Shown here: one piece after another, positions 46,848 to 56,133 of the stretch
Position numbering within the stretch: the first letter of the stretch is position 1
Layout: each line of letters opens with the position of its first letter
Origin: Pirellulaceae bacterium
Lineage (GTDB): Bacteria; Planctomycetota; Planctomycetia; Pirellulales; Pirellulaceae
Reading direction: 5' to 3'
Assembly: GCA_022448645.1 (NCBI GenBank)
Contig: JAKVBZ010000016.1
Location: 5,016 to 69,015 of the forward strand
Length of the DNA stretch: 64,000 nucleotides
Program-made: the position numbers and the translations under genes
The notes under the pieces: generated by a model
What the model saw: the letters and a program-made list of their open reading frames with translations, nothing else
Told to the model about the DNA's origin: nothing
The model's database searches: none

Positions 46848-48152
46848 ATGTCGCGGGAAATTGGGTTTTGGGTCATCGCGCTAAGTTTGTCTCTGGTTTT
46901 CGTGGGGTATGTCCAGGCGGATTGGCCTCAATATCGAGGTCCAAATGGAGATGGACGTATTGACGAATCGTTGCCTCAGGTTTCATGGTCTGAGGAAGGC
47001 CCACAGTTCGTCTGGAATATCGGTACGCCACTCGGTTTTAGCTCGTTCAGCGTGGCGGACGGAATGGCCGTGACGTTGATCTCTCGTGACGAAGAGGGAG
47101 ACGCTCGCCATGAAGTTTGTTTGATGTTGGATGCCTTGACTGGGAAGCCGCTCTGGGAACGAACATTCGGCAGCAGTAAGTATGAACACGGTGGCGGGGA
47201 TGCAGGTGCTCCGGGGAATCGTGGCGGCGACGGTCCACGGTCTACCCCCACGATCCATGAAGGCCGAATTTATGTGTACGATGCGCATTTGTTACTGACC
47301 TGTATGGAAGCCACGTCTGGCAAGATTCTCTGGCAGCAAGATATTGCCAAGGATTTTGAAGGAAAGAACATTACATGGAAAAATGCGGCGTCGCCGGTGA
47401 TTGTAGGCGATATGGTGTGTGTGCCTGGTGGTGGGCCTGGCAAAGCCTTTTTGGCGTTTGATCACCGTAGTGGAGAATTAGTCTGGCATAGTGGAAACGA
47501 AGCTATGACGCATGCGACTCCGGTAGTGACGCCAATTTCTGGAACCAACCAACTTGTGTTTTTTGCCCAGTCTGGTCTCGTGGGTGTTGACCCACGTGAC
47601 GGTGAGGAATTGTGGCATGCTCCGTTTGACTATCGTACCTCGACCGCCGCTTCTCCCGTGGTGGAGCGAGATTTCGTTTATTGCTCGGCCGGATACGGCG
47701 TGGGTGCGGGAGTCTTTCAGATTTCACGTTCCGATCAAGGTTTTTCGGCAGATGAAGTCTGGTTGATGAACAACAAGTTGATGAATCACTGGAGTACGCC
47801 TGTTGTTCGTGATGGGTTTTTATACGGGATCTACGGTTTCAAAGAATATGGCGACGCGCCATTGCAGTGTGTTGAGCTGGAGACTGGCAAAGTACAGTGG
47901 TCGCAAGAAGGATTCGGTCAGGGAAATTGTATTTTGGTCGGTGAACACCTGATCGTTTTGTCAGACGATGGTCGACTCGTGATTGTCGAAGCGCAACCGA
48001 ATGCTTATGTAGAGTTGACGAATGTCCAAGCCGTGTCCGGAAAATGCTGGTCGACTCCAGCTTACAATGACGGGCTAGTTTATGTTCGCAGCACGGTAGA
48101 AGGAGCTTGTTTGCGGTTGGGCGAGCTACCCATTGGAGACGCCCAGCGTTAA
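46848..48152 (+). CDS. Exported PQQ-repeat (BamB-like) beta-propeller protein
   Basis: A Sec signal (IGFWVIALSLSLVFVGYVQA, about residues 5-24) is followed directly by the planctomycete motif DWPQYRGPNGDGRIDE and then a PQQ-type beta-propeller with repeats such as 'LDALTGKPLWER', 'MEATSGKILWQQD', 'FDHRSGELVWH' and 'VDPRDGEELWH'. The family includes BamB and quinoprotein dehydrogenases. No catalytic PQQ-dehydrogenase residues can be recognised, so a protein-binding or structural role is as likely as an enzymatic one. GAGGAAG lies upstream of the ATG. It may be co-transcribed with the PhyH-like gene 34 bases downstream. Confidence 0.88.
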   Translation: MSREIGFWVIALSLSLVFVGYVQADWPQYRGPNGDGRIDESLPQVSWSEEGPQFVWNIGTPLGFSSFSVADGMAVTLISRDEEGDARHEVCLMLDALTGKPLWERTFGSSKYEHGGGDAGAPGNRGGDGPRSTPTIHEGRIYVYDAHLLLTCMEATSGKILWQQDIAKDFEGKNITWKNAASPVIVGDMVCVPGGGPGKAFLAFDHRSGELVWHSGNEAMTHATPVVTPISGTNQLVFFAQSGLVGVDPRDGEELWHAPFDYRTSTAASPVVERDFVYCSAGYGVGAGVFQISRSDQGFSADEVWLMNNKLMNHWSTPVVRDGFLYGIYGFKEYGDAPLQCVELETGKVQWSQEGFGQGNCILVGEHLIVLSDDGRLVIVEAQPNAYVELTNVQAVSGKCWSTPAYNDGLVYVRSTVEGACLRLGELPIGDAQR

Positions 48153-48186
48153 CTGGAGATGAAATGCATCCACGGACAGTAATCAA

Positions 48187-49056
48187 ATGAACGTACCATC
48201 CAACGCTTCCGACGAAGTTATTGACTTCATGAACGTTGATCGCACGGATTTCACTACGATGTCACGTGCTGAACAGATACGAAGATTTGAAGTTGAAGGT
48301 TACGCGGTGTTTCCGCAGATTTTGGACGCCGACACTATTGCGCGGATTCAAGCGGGTATGGCTGACGCTGAAATGAATCATACGAGCTATAGCGAGTGTC
48401 AAACTCGTGCGGTCACGCAGCCGCAGTGGACGTGTGAAGCGGTTGCAGAGTTGATTGGTTATCCACCCATGATCGATTTTCTCGAGGATGTGTTGGGTCG
48501 TGACATCGTGTTCACTCGTGGATTTTTCCAACGCTCTCTTCCGGGATGTCCTGGAATTTCACTGCATACGGACGGTCAACCTCATGGTTCTGACCTGTTT
48601 GGCTTTGAGGGAAGCTGTCCTCGGCTACTACGGGTGTTGTATTATTTGGATGAGTTGACCGAAAAGCGTGCGCCGTTTCGACTGGTGCCGCGATCACACC
48701 TGTCGTTTCATGGCGATGCAAGTCCTTACGTACGATACAAGTCACACCCCGAAGAAATTACCCTGGTGGTACCGGCTGGTACTGCCGTTGTCGTGCCCTC
48801 GATGTTACTTCATGGGAGTCATGCCAATTTGGATTCGCACCCACGTGAATTGGTCCAGTTGGGATACCGGCCGGCTTGGGCGGGTCCGATTCAACCAGTC
48901 GAAGAATGGCCCTCGGAATTTGTTGCCAATGCCCCTGCGATCGCCAAGCCATTTTTGAAAAGTCTGAATACGACCGGTTTTGAATGGGTCCAACCACATA
49001 AGCCCGAAGGCATGCGGACCGAGGCTGCGGGGATCAATCCCAGCCGGTGGGATTAA
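48187..49056 (+). CDS. Phytanoyl-CoA dioxygenase (PhyH)-family protein
   Basis: This Fe(II)/2-oxoglutarate oxygenase has 289 residues. The iron ligands are His127-X-Asp129 (SLHTDGQPHG) and a distal His209 (SMLLHGSHAN); Arg220 probably binds 2-oxoglutarate. It is distinct in sequence from the PhyH-like protein at 27931-28698. It lacks a signal peptide, although its neighbour upstream is exported. The substrate is unknown. Confidence 0.88.
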   Translation: MNVPSNASDEVIDFMNVDRTDFTTMSRAEQIRRFEVEGYAVFPQILDADTIARIQAGMADAEMNHTSYSECQTRAVTQPQWTCEAVAELIGYPPMIDFLEDVLGRDIVFTRGFFQRSLPGCPGISLHTDGQPHGSDLFGFEGSCPRLLRVLYYLDELTEKRAPFRLVPRSHLSFHGDASPYVRYKSHPEEITLVVPAGTAVVVPSMLLHGSHANLDSHPRELVQLGYRPAWAGPIQPVEEWPSEFVANAPAIAKPFLKSLNTTGFEWVQPHKPEGMRTEAAGINPSRWD

Positions 49057-49441
49057 GATCGCCTGCAATCAGCTGCCTTGCTAGCGTCTGCTGTGCTGGT
49101 CGCACCATCACCTGAACGCCACAGATTCACTGGTCTGTCTTGACCCCTTATTTCGGTGGTGGGATGATCTGCTCGCAATCCTTATGGTGGCAAATCCAAA
49201 AAGTCGATATTCAATCGTAGAACTTCATGAGTCGGCCGCCAATGGTGGAGCGTTTGGGACAAAACCGTTGGTTGGCTGCGGCGGATTCGGTAACGAGTAC
49301 GTAGAACGTGATAACGGGTTATGAGAACCCAAACAAATGACACCAAGGAATGGGTGATCGGTTAGAATTTTTCGACACCACAGCCCTTTGTCAGATTTTC
49401 ATACAACAGGTGTCGCAAACAATCAGGCCAGGATGGCGCAC
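49057..49441. other. 385-bp gap, no supported gene
   Basis: An inverted repeat GGGTT/AACCC lies at about 49316-49331. The open frame extends into this gap from the next gene but has no coding character before 49433. I see no other structure. Confidence 0.45.
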
Positions 49442-50095
49442 ATGACAAAATTACGAATCAAATACATAGTCACCATGACGGTCCTGTTGGGGATTGTGGG
49501 ATGTCAGGCGCCCTATTACCAACAGCAAGGACAGCATCAGAATCGAAATGGTATGGCGCTGTTTGGTGGCCTGGCTGGTGCCGGAATTGGGGCCGCCTTG
49601 AGCAAAGGGAATAGTAACACAGGTGAAAACGCTTTGTTGGGTGCGGCCCTAGGCGCCGTTACGGGAGCTGCTGTCGGGAACGCTGTCGATGAAGTCGAAG
49701 CCAGGAATCAAGCACTGTTCCAGCAGCATTTGGGACGCCAATTAACAGGTTCCACCAGCATCAACGACGTCGTTTCGTTGAGCCAGGCTGGACTGGGCGA
49801 CGAGGTGATCTGTACTCATATTGCTCGGCATGGTGTTGCACGATCGCTCTCTGCACAGGATTTGATTGTCCTTAAGCAGAGCGGTGTCAGTGATAAGGTT
49901 ATCAATGCGATGCAAGCGCCGCCTCCTAGACCCTCCGTAGTAGCCCCGGCTGGGCAGCCTGTTATCGTGGAGGAGCACTATTATGCGCCTCCACCGTACC
50001 CATGGTTTCACTACCGTCAGCACCATCGACGGCATTTCCACCCTCATCGCCGGCCTCGACCTGGAGTCAGTTGGGGTGTGACCTTCGGTAACTAA
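49442..50095 (+). CDS. Glycine-zipper lipoprotein
   Basis: The signal peptide ends with LLGIVGC, a good lipobox, so the protein is probably lipid-anchored. A glycine-zipper segment (GGLAGAGIGAALSKG and LGAALGAVTGAAVGNAV, about residues 40-85) follows, as in YMGG/OmpA-linker lipoproteins. Next comes a helical domain (SINDVVSLSQAGLGDEVICT, then LIVLKQSGVSDKVINAM). The C-terminus is Pro/His/Tyr-rich (FHYRQHHRRHFHPHRRPRP) and may bind metal. I chose ATG 49442, with AGGA about 8 bases upstream; ATG 49433 is an alternative. Confidence 0.78.
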   Translation: MTKLRIKYIVTMTVLLGIVGCQAPYYQQQGQHQNRNGMALFGGLAGAGIGAALSKGNSNTGENALLGAALGAVTGAAVGNAVDEVEARNQALFQQHLGRQLTGSTSINDVVSLSQAGLGDEVICTHIARHGVARSLSAQDLIVLKQSGVSDKVINAMQAPPPRPSVVAPAGQPVIVEEHYYAPPPYPWFHYRQHHRRHFHPHRRPRPGVSWGVTFGN

Positions 50096-50338
50096 TCAGC
50101 ATGTTCATAGGGTTTTGCAGAAAGCCCTTCATGGGCATGTAATCAACGACATGGCTTAGGTGGGGACGTTTCTCCAACAAGCTGGGGCGCGTCTTGAATC
50201 AGCTCGCACATCGTCGTAGATGCCCTGTCGGAGGCGGTACACATCTTTAGGTTTCGTCAGTAGTGGCCTGGCGAAAAAACTGCGCACTTGCCGGTTGAGT
50301 GATGGCAGCCATCTTTTGGTGCCCAGTTTATTTAACGC

Positions 50339-50962
50339 TTACCGGTGTAATGGCCATTCCGGGAAGCTGGGGTCTCGGAAATTCACACAACGGATTGGAG
50401 GCAGCTCTGGCGACAGGGTGGGAAAAAACTCATCCACGTAGTGGCTTTGCGATGCTACATGGACGGTAAGCTCGGGTGGAGGGGCGGTGGATTTCAGCAA
50501 GACGAGTTCTTGTGCCGACGCGACTATGGCAACGCGGGCTGCAATGGAATCACTGGTGGCACTCCATGTATGTGGAAGAGGTGTGCCGGGTTGTAGCGGT
50601 TCGTCGATGTTCAAAAACCGGGCGGCGTCGAATACGCAAGTTAGCGATTCAGGATGATCGCTGGTCGCTGCCACGATATCGTCGACCAGCGGGATAGGTT
50701 CGCACAGGGCTGCGACAGCCCGTGCTGTGATAGATAACAATTGGATGCACAGATCATGTGCGAATCCTTCGTCAAAATCATGGCTATGGCTCCAGGTGCG
50801 AACCTCGTCTGCTAGGCCTCCTCCACCCACGATGATGATGTGGTGTGCCTTGGATTGCTGACTCAACCAACGCTGTAGGTCTTGCGCTAGATCCTTCTTG
50901 TGCAGCAGACTACCACCCAGTTTGATAATGCGGATCGGGGCTTCGGCATTGGTGGGAACCAT
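50339..50962 (-). CDS. Amino-acid-kinase-fold protein, MfnE-like
   Basis: The 207-residue product has the amino acid kinase fold: KLGGSLL at the N-terminus and IIIVGGGGLADEVR in the nucleotide/substrate region. Its closest described relatives, judged by this pattern and its partner gene, are the MfnE-like kinases of methanofuran synthesis, found in bacteria that use H4MPT-type C1 transfer. It starts 2 bases after the stop of the MfnF-like gene, so the two are translationally coupled. The C-terminal part is short compared with canonical amino acid kinases. The substrate assignment is inference. Confidence 0.75.
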   Translation of the reverse strand: MVPTNAEAPIRIIKLGGSLLHKKDLAQDLQRWLSQQSKAHHIIIVGGGGLADEVRTWSHSHDFDEGFAHDLCIQLLSITARAVAALCEPIPLVDDIVAATSDHPESLTCVFDAARFLNIDEPLQPGTPLPHTWSATSDSIAARVAIVASAQELVLLKSTAPPPELTVHVASQSHYVDEFFPTLSPELPPIRCVNFRDPSFPEWPLHR

Positions 50963-50964
50963 GT

Positions 50965-52044
50965 TTAAAGACTGAATCTTTTGAGGCCGTGCGTTTGTGA
51001 CACGGCGAACTGAGCCAAAGTATACGCGGTGGCGCATCGCGAGATGTGGGCGTCATACATTTTCGTGAAAGACATAAGATGTGAGTCGTCTCCACCCAGT
51101 TTCCAGGCGATCTGTTTGGCAAGGAATTCACCACTTCCCGACACCACAAAGGATTCAGGTTGGACGTTGGCGGAGGATAACGCGATTTTTGCAGCGGCCA
51201 GGATCTCATCGCATTGATGCCGAGCAATTTGTTGAGCGAAATCAGCAGCGTCCTCCACAGAAAATGTGTCCGTGTCCAGGCAGAACATGCGTGCTAGTCT
51301 AGCCCGTGCGGCAGCCCTGGTGACTGGACGGCCATCAGCCGTGTCCGTATCGTCTGGATTTTCGGCCAGTTCGCCTAGTAAGACGTAGGCGTCCTGTGCG
51401 GTTGCAAAGAATTCTTTGGCGAGGGGAACGGTTCGGCCATGAAGGCTTGCCGATGGCAAGATGGAACAGACTGGCGTGCGGCCGATACCCGTATATACCA
51501 GCTCGGAAGATTTCATCCGGCTAAAATCGTCGGTGCCGGTGGCCAAGACCTGTCCGCCACCCAGAGGAATAATGTCGCACGTGGTGGATCCAATGTCGAT
51601 CAAACATCCTTGTTGTGGTGCAATCTGATTGGCTGCGTGAACCGCCAGGATGTGCCAGTTTGAGGCAGCAGCCAGCAGTGGTTGGGATCTGGCTTCGTGG
51701 GGATCGACCAACCGTCCGTTGGTCAGATAAACCAGGATTTTACGACCTTTTGCTGCCGCGCAGACGCTGTTCAGGACGTAATGAACTCCTTCCTGTCTGC
51801 TGGCAAAACAATCGGCAAGTTCCGCCGTCATGGTGATGGCGACGATGTCAGCATCCGGGGCTTCGGCGAGCAGCTTGGTGAGTACAGCGGGTAATTCCCG
51901 ACACCGTTTCCACATGGGAAATCGCACCGACCGTGCAAACTTCGCGCCGTCAGAGGTTTTCAGATTGGCTCCGCCGATGTCCAGTGCGACGATGGACGGT
52001 GCTTGTTGAGTGGATCCTTCCCGCGACACGACGGTTCTCCGCAC
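50965..52044 (-). CDS. Hydantoinase/oxoprolinase-like protein, MfnF-like (H4MPT-linked C1 family)
   Basis: The 359-residue product has the actin-like nucleotide fold: ALDIGGANLKTSDG at the N-terminus, IDIGSTTCDIIPL mid-protein, and FVVSGSGEF near the end. This matches the hydantoinase/oxoprolinase-like family labelled 'H4MPT-linked C1 transfer', which includes MfnF of methanofuran synthesis. The start is GTG 52044, with a single base between it and the stop of the E1 fusion gene; no Shine-Dalgarno sequence is seen. The three genes E1, MfnF-like and MfnE-like therefore form one tight unit. Confidence 0.82.
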   Translation of the reverse strand: MRRTVVSREGSTQQAPSIVALDIGGANLKTSDGAKFARSVRFPMWKRCRELPAVLTKLLAEAPDADIVAITMTAELADCFASRQEGVHYVLNSVCAAAKGRKILVYLTNGRLVDPHEARSQPLLAAASNWHILAVHAANQIAPQQGCLIDIGSTTCDIIPLGGGQVLATGTDDFSRMKSSELVYTGIGRTPVCSILPSASLHGRTVPLAKEFFATAQDAYVLLGELAENPDDTDTADGRPVTRAAARARLARMFCLDTDTFSVEDAADFAQQIARHQCDEILAAAKIALSSANVQPESFVVSGSGEFLAKQIAWKLGGDDSHLMSFTKMYDAHISRCATAYTLAQFAVSQTHGLKRFSL

Positions 52045-52045
52045 T

Positions 52046-54262
52046 CTAGGAGATTTCAGCAGGTTTGCCCATCATCTGACGGATACCATCACGTATTTTA
52101 TCGTCACTGATCAACACGGTAAGCTCCTGCGACAAGGAGACAGGCATGGGGACATTCATACTACACAGGCGACGAACGGGCTGACGCAGTTGTCCGTGGA
52201 AATTTTCATGAATCCGGGCCGCAATGTGAGTGCCAATGCTTTGCGGTTCCATGGCTTGTTCAACAATCAGAACCTGTCCTGTCTTGTTAGTACTGTTTTG
52301 AATGGTTTCGAAGTCTAAGCTGGCATGATCCAATGAACGTAAGTCGATGACCTCTACGTTAATGCCGTGATTGGCGGCAAGTTCTTCTGCAATTTTCAAA
52401 ACCCTTGGCACAATGCTCAGGTAACATATCAGGGTCAGGTCGGTCCCTTCGCGGCGAACGGCAGCTGACCCGAATGGTATGAAATAGTCGAGGTCGTTCG
52501 ATGGCACGTCCCCGTCCAGCGGATCGATCTCATGATGTTCCAAAACGAGTACTGGATCAAGGCTTTGCATGGCTGTATTGAACAGTCCGATGTAGTCATA
52601 TGGGGTGGTGGGGGCAACAATTCGCCATCCGGGATAGAGGGCAAACTGGCCGATTGTGTCACCGCTATGCTGAGCGCCATAGCCACGGCCGGCAGAACAG
52701 CGAGAACGAACAACAAGTGGTACGTCAACGCGTCCATGATACATGTAGCGACAGGTGGCAACTTGGTTGAATAATTCATCAGCTCCGATGAGGGCGAAGT
52801 CGCAGAACATAATCTCTGAGATTGCCCTCATGCCCATCACCGCTGCACCGTGGCCCAATCCAATGATGCCTCCTTCGGCAATGGGGGCATTGTGAACGCG
52901 CTCTTTGAATCGTTTTACAGCATCGCGAGTGGCTCCATAGGGTCCGCCTTTTAAGTTGGCTACGTCCTCACCGGACACGAAAGTGGTGGGGTCCTTTTCC
53001 ATCCAGTGGGCAATGATTTGAGATTTCGCGGTGTTTACCTTAATCCGCTGTGTATCGGAATAGCTCGAAAGTTCTCGGAAGTTGACGTCGGCAAATTCGT
53101 GGCCGTCACTCATGAATTCGCGATCTGCCTCTTCCGGTGCGGGAATCAGTTCGGGCCGCAATCGCCGCTTTTCTTCATGAACTTCGGTGCAGTAGTCGAG
53201 CGCATCTGCCACCAGCTCCTCAGCGATCTGTTGGACCGATTGAATGCCGTTTTCATCTAGGATTCCACGTCGGGTGAGTGCTTTGGGTGAGGACTTGAGG
53301 GGGTCCTGATCCAACCATTCTTTCTCTTCCTGTTTCGTGCGGTAGCCAAAGTTACTACCAGGCATGCCGCCAGACTGATGGAAGAAGCGATAGGTTTTGG
53401 CTTCGATGATGACCGGGCCGTGTCCCGCGGCGGCGTGCGCTTTGGCTGTGGCAACAGCACGCTTCATGGCGAGTGGGTTCATCCCGTCCACGATCAGGCC
53501 GGGGATATTGTAGCCAGCTGCGCGAACTGCCAAGTCGACTAGCGAGGTGGCTTCGCGAGCCGGGGTAGACACCCCATACTGATTGTTTTCGATCACAAAG
53601 ATAGCGGGTAGCTTATAGACGGTAGCGATGCAGATGCCCTCGTGAAAAGGACCAATGGATACGGCACCATCTCCGAGAAAGGCCAAGGCGACATGGCCTT
53701 TTCCTCGGTACTTTTGCGCATAGGCCACGCCGGAAGTAAAAGGAATGTTTCCTGCAACAATCGCCTGAGTTCCGATCACGCCAGAGGTGTCATCGAACAG
53801 GTGCATCGATCCACCTCGGCCCCCGATCCAGCCCGTTTTTAATCCCATGATTTCTGCCATGGTGCGACGAACACAATCACGCAGACCATCGTTATTGAGC
53901 CAAGAGGTCGGATCGTCAGTAGGAGGCCCGTAGTGAGCTACTGCCTTGGCCAGGAAATGATGGTGTGCGCGGTGAGTCGATGTAATTTGATCGTCACTGG
54001 TCAAGGCCATGGCCATCCCCACGGCGACAGCCTCTTGGCCAATACTACTATGGACAGGTCCGTGGATAATGCGCTCGACATCGCGTTCCAAGAGGACCTG
54101 TTCGAAGCGACGAATGAGTTCCAAACAAAAATAACCCCAAACCAGTTCCGAAGGACTCTGAGCCAGCCAGTAGTCGCGATCTGCCGAAACGCGAATGACG
54201 TTGGGGTAGTCAGTTCCAATTAGATGATCTGTTGTGATCGGCGTGTGGTTGTTATCCATCAA
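52046..54262 (-). CDS. Fused E1 alpha-beta 2-oxoacid dehydrogenase component
   Basis: One 738-residue polypeptide carries both E1 subunits of a 2-oxoacid dehydrogenase (branched-chain, pyruvate or acetoin type). The alpha part (about 1-370) has the thiamine diphosphate motif GDGAVSIGPFHEG...ENNQYG and GGRGGSMH. The beta part (about 405-738) has EGGIIGLGHGAAVMGMRAI, IGADELFNQVATCRYMY and RSRCSAGRGYGAQHSGD. No E2 acyltransferase or E3 dehydrogenase lies near, so the partner complex is elsewhere or the enzyme acts alone. Substrate choice cannot be read from the sequence. It starts with MM; the upstream gap is about 170 bases. Confidence 0.88.
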   Translation of the reverse strand: MMDNNHTPITTDHLIGTDYPNVIRVSADRDYWLAQSPSELVWGYFCLELIRRFEQVLLERDVERIIHGPVHSSIGQEAVAVGMAMALTSDDQITSTHRAHHHFLAKAVAHYGPPTDDPTSWLNNDGLRDCVRRTMAEIMGLKTGWIGGRGGSMHLFDDTSGVIGTQAIVAGNIPFTSGVAYAQKYRGKGHVALAFLGDGAVSIGPFHEGICIATVYKLPAIFVIENNQYGVSTPAREATSLVDLAVRAAGYNIPGLIVDGMNPLAMKRAVATAKAHAAAGHGPVIIEAKTYRFFHQSGGMPGSNFGYRTKQEEKEWLDQDPLKSSPKALTRRGILDENGIQSVQQIAEELVADALDYCTEVHEEKRRLRPELIPAPEEADREFMSDGHEFADVNFRELSSYSDTQRIKVNTAKSQIIAHWMEKDPTTFVSGEDVANLKGGPYGATRDAVKRFKERVHNAPIAEGGIIGLGHGAAVMGMRAISEIMFCDFALIGADELFNQVATCRYMYHGRVDVPLVVRSRCSAGRGYGAQHSGDTIGQFALYPGWRIVAPTTPYDYIGLFNTAMQSLDPVLVLEHHEIDPLDGDVPSNDLDYFIPFGSAAVRREGTDLTLICYLSIVPRVLKIAEELAANHGINVEVIDLRSLDHASLDFETIQNSTNKTGQVLIVEQAMEPQSIGTHIAARIHENFHGQLRQPVRRLCSMNVPMPVSLSQELTVLISDDKIRDGIRQMMGKPAEIS

Positions 54263-54429
54263 GTTTTCCGCTAATAGGATCTAAGGTGTTTCGGGCGTAT
54301 CTTATAAGCTGCAATAAGGAGAATGGTGGCAAAATGTCGAATGTCACCGTGCTCCAGGCATTCTTGACATTGTAACCACTGAGCTAACGCCGTGTCAGCG
54401 GTCTGTCTGATGTGTTTCGCGAGCGGAGC

Positions 54430-54882
54430 TTAGTTTCCGGTTTGACCACCTGGTGTCTGGCGGAGTTCGCAGACTTCACCGTCGGGACCATAAAAATAGA
54501 CGATCCACACGTCCGGTCGGAATTCGACGGGCTCGCTGAGAAATTTTATCCCTTTCGCCAGTAGTTCGGCATAATCGGCTCGTACGTCCGATGATTGGAG
54601 TCCCATGTGGACGAATCCATGGTTGGCCTGGCGGTCATTCGAAGGGATTTTCTCTCCTCGAGGATCCAGGTATTCAAATAACTCCAGCATCGTGTCACCA
54701 CACATTAGATGAGCGATTTTTGCATGACACCCTGGCAGTCCGACGACGGTACCTAAAGACGTACTGCCGTCGCAATCTAGTTCGCGGACCAATTCCATCC
54801 CCAAAACGTCGCGATAAAAACCTAAAGAACGGCTCATGTCCGCTACACTAAGGGCTATGTGTTCCAGTCGAGCAATGTGCAT
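54430..54882 (-). CDS. VOC-family (glyoxalase-fold) protein
   Basis: The 150-residue product has the vicinal-oxygen-chelate fold: two beta-alpha-beta-beta-beta repeats. Possible metal ligands are the His in LEHIALSV, the Glu in MLELFEY, the His in HGFVHMGL and the Glu in VCELRQ. I chose ATG 54882, where GAGGTGG lies 5 bases upstream; the frame is open to 54924. It lies 22 bases after the SDR gene and is probably co-transcribed. Whether it is a lyase, epimerase or dioxygenase is unknown. Confidence 0.85.
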   Translation of the reverse strand: MHIARLEHIALSVADMSRSLGFYRDVLGMELVRELDCDGSTSLGTVVGLPGCHAKIAHLMCGDTMLELFEYLDPRGEKIPSNDRQANHGFVHMGLQSSDVRADYAELLAKGIKFLSEPVEFRPDVWIVYFYGPDGEVCELRQTPGGQTGN

Positions 54883-54904
54883 AATGACCACCTCAAAAAT
54901 ATCG

Positions 54905-55618
54905 CTAGTCCATAAGGATCCCACCGTTTACGTCCAGCGTCGCACCGGTGATATACGAGGAACTATCGGAGCATAGAAATAATATGGGGTCTATGACTTC
55001 GTCAATCGCTCCCATTCGTTTCAGGGGGATCGAATCTTCAAGCTCTTTGACCTTGTCTGGTCCCGCCTCGGTTGTCATGGCGGTGTCGATGATCCCTGGA
55101 GCTACCGCGTTGGCCCGAACTCCATAGGGTGCGCCATAACGTGCCAGAGACTTGGTTAGAGAAGCAATCGCAGCCTTACTGGCACTGTAATGGGCTCCCA
55201 CAGCGATGCCACCAACTTTTCCAGCCAGAGACGCCAAATTTACAATCGAGCCGCTACCTTGTTCCACCATGTGTTTGATTACTGCCTGGCTTAGCAAAAA
55301 GGTCGATCGCAGGTTGATACGCAGCACATCGTCCCACTCGCCTGAAGAAATATCTGTCAGGCTTGTTCGTGGACAGATGCCGGCGACGTTCACTAGCACA
55401 TCGATCTGCTGGTTGACGGAAACGACTTGTTCAACCCAGGCACTGACGAAATCAGGGTCAGAGGCGTCGCCGGCTGTAAAGTTTGCCGCGTCCGTAGGGC
55501 GGATATCTGTTTGAAATACGTTTGCTTCTAGTGAGAGGAAACGTTCTGCCAACGGTCTGCCAATGTCGCCTGCAGTGCCCGTAATGAGTACCGTTTTGCC
55601 GCTAAAGGTGTATTTCAT
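54905..55618 (-). CDS. SDR-family oxidoreductase
   Basis: This classical short-chain dehydrogenase/reductase has 237 residues. The cofactor motif is TGTAGDIG, the active-site Tyr-X3-Lys is YSASK, and the Ser is in VNLASLAG. Asp after the second strand (FQTDIRP) suggests NAD(H). The substrate is unknown; the tight linkage to the VOC gene suggests one short catabolic step pair. Confidence 0.9.
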   Translation of the reverse strand: MKYTFSGKTVLITGTAGDIGRPLAERFLSLEANVFQTDIRPTDAANFTAGDASDPDFVSAWVEQVVSVNQQIDVLVNVAGICPRTSLTDISSGEWDDVLRINLRSTFLLSQAVIKHMVEQGSGSIVNLASLAGKVGGIAVGAHYSASKAAIASLTKSLARYGAPYGVRANAVAPGIIDTAMTTEAGPDKVKELEDSIPLKRMGAIDEVIDPILFLCSDSSSYITGATLDVNGGILMD

Positions 55619-56133
55619 AGACAGTGAATATACTCGCCATTAACTGGGTAGGCCAGTGGCAAGTGCGTAGCAAGTCCAGCCGTAGGGGTTGTGAGGTATG
55701 TGTTAGGAACGTTTTGACTGTGTCTTCGCCAAGTGTCATGTGTGCTTTGAACGTCGTCCCCTTACTGTAGTACGAGGAAATAGCGGGGTAGGTGGTTTTT
55801 GCGGAGTACGAAACGTTTTGAAGGACGTGCGTTTATGTTATAGATCATACGCGTGTGGGTAGAAAACCGACCGTGTAGCTGATGATGCGTGCCCATTGCG
55901 TTCAGGCGCTGACGCGGGCTGAAAAGCAGGTGGTACGAGCCTACCATTGAGATTGCTAGTAGTGCAGTCTGTTGCACGGAAAAGGTGGTAAAACCACGAA
56001 CGGTAGCCACGTTATCATCTTAGCCCGATCGGTCTTTTTGTCGTGGGATTTTCCGCAGGACTCGATCCAAAAGGATCGTTGTTTCCATGTATTAGAGTTG
56101 GCAGGTACGGTGAGGGTAGGTCCGCCGGAATAG
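55619..56133. other. 515-bp gap between the SDR gene and tupC
   Basis: No supported gene. Small perfect inverted repeats are visible: CGATCC/GGATCG with an AAAA loop at 56063-56078, GTGGT/ACCAC at about 55984-55997, and TGGTA/TACCA near 55931-55946. One of these may serve as the 3' end of the tupABC transcript, but none has a clear T-run on the minus strand. Confidence 0.45.
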
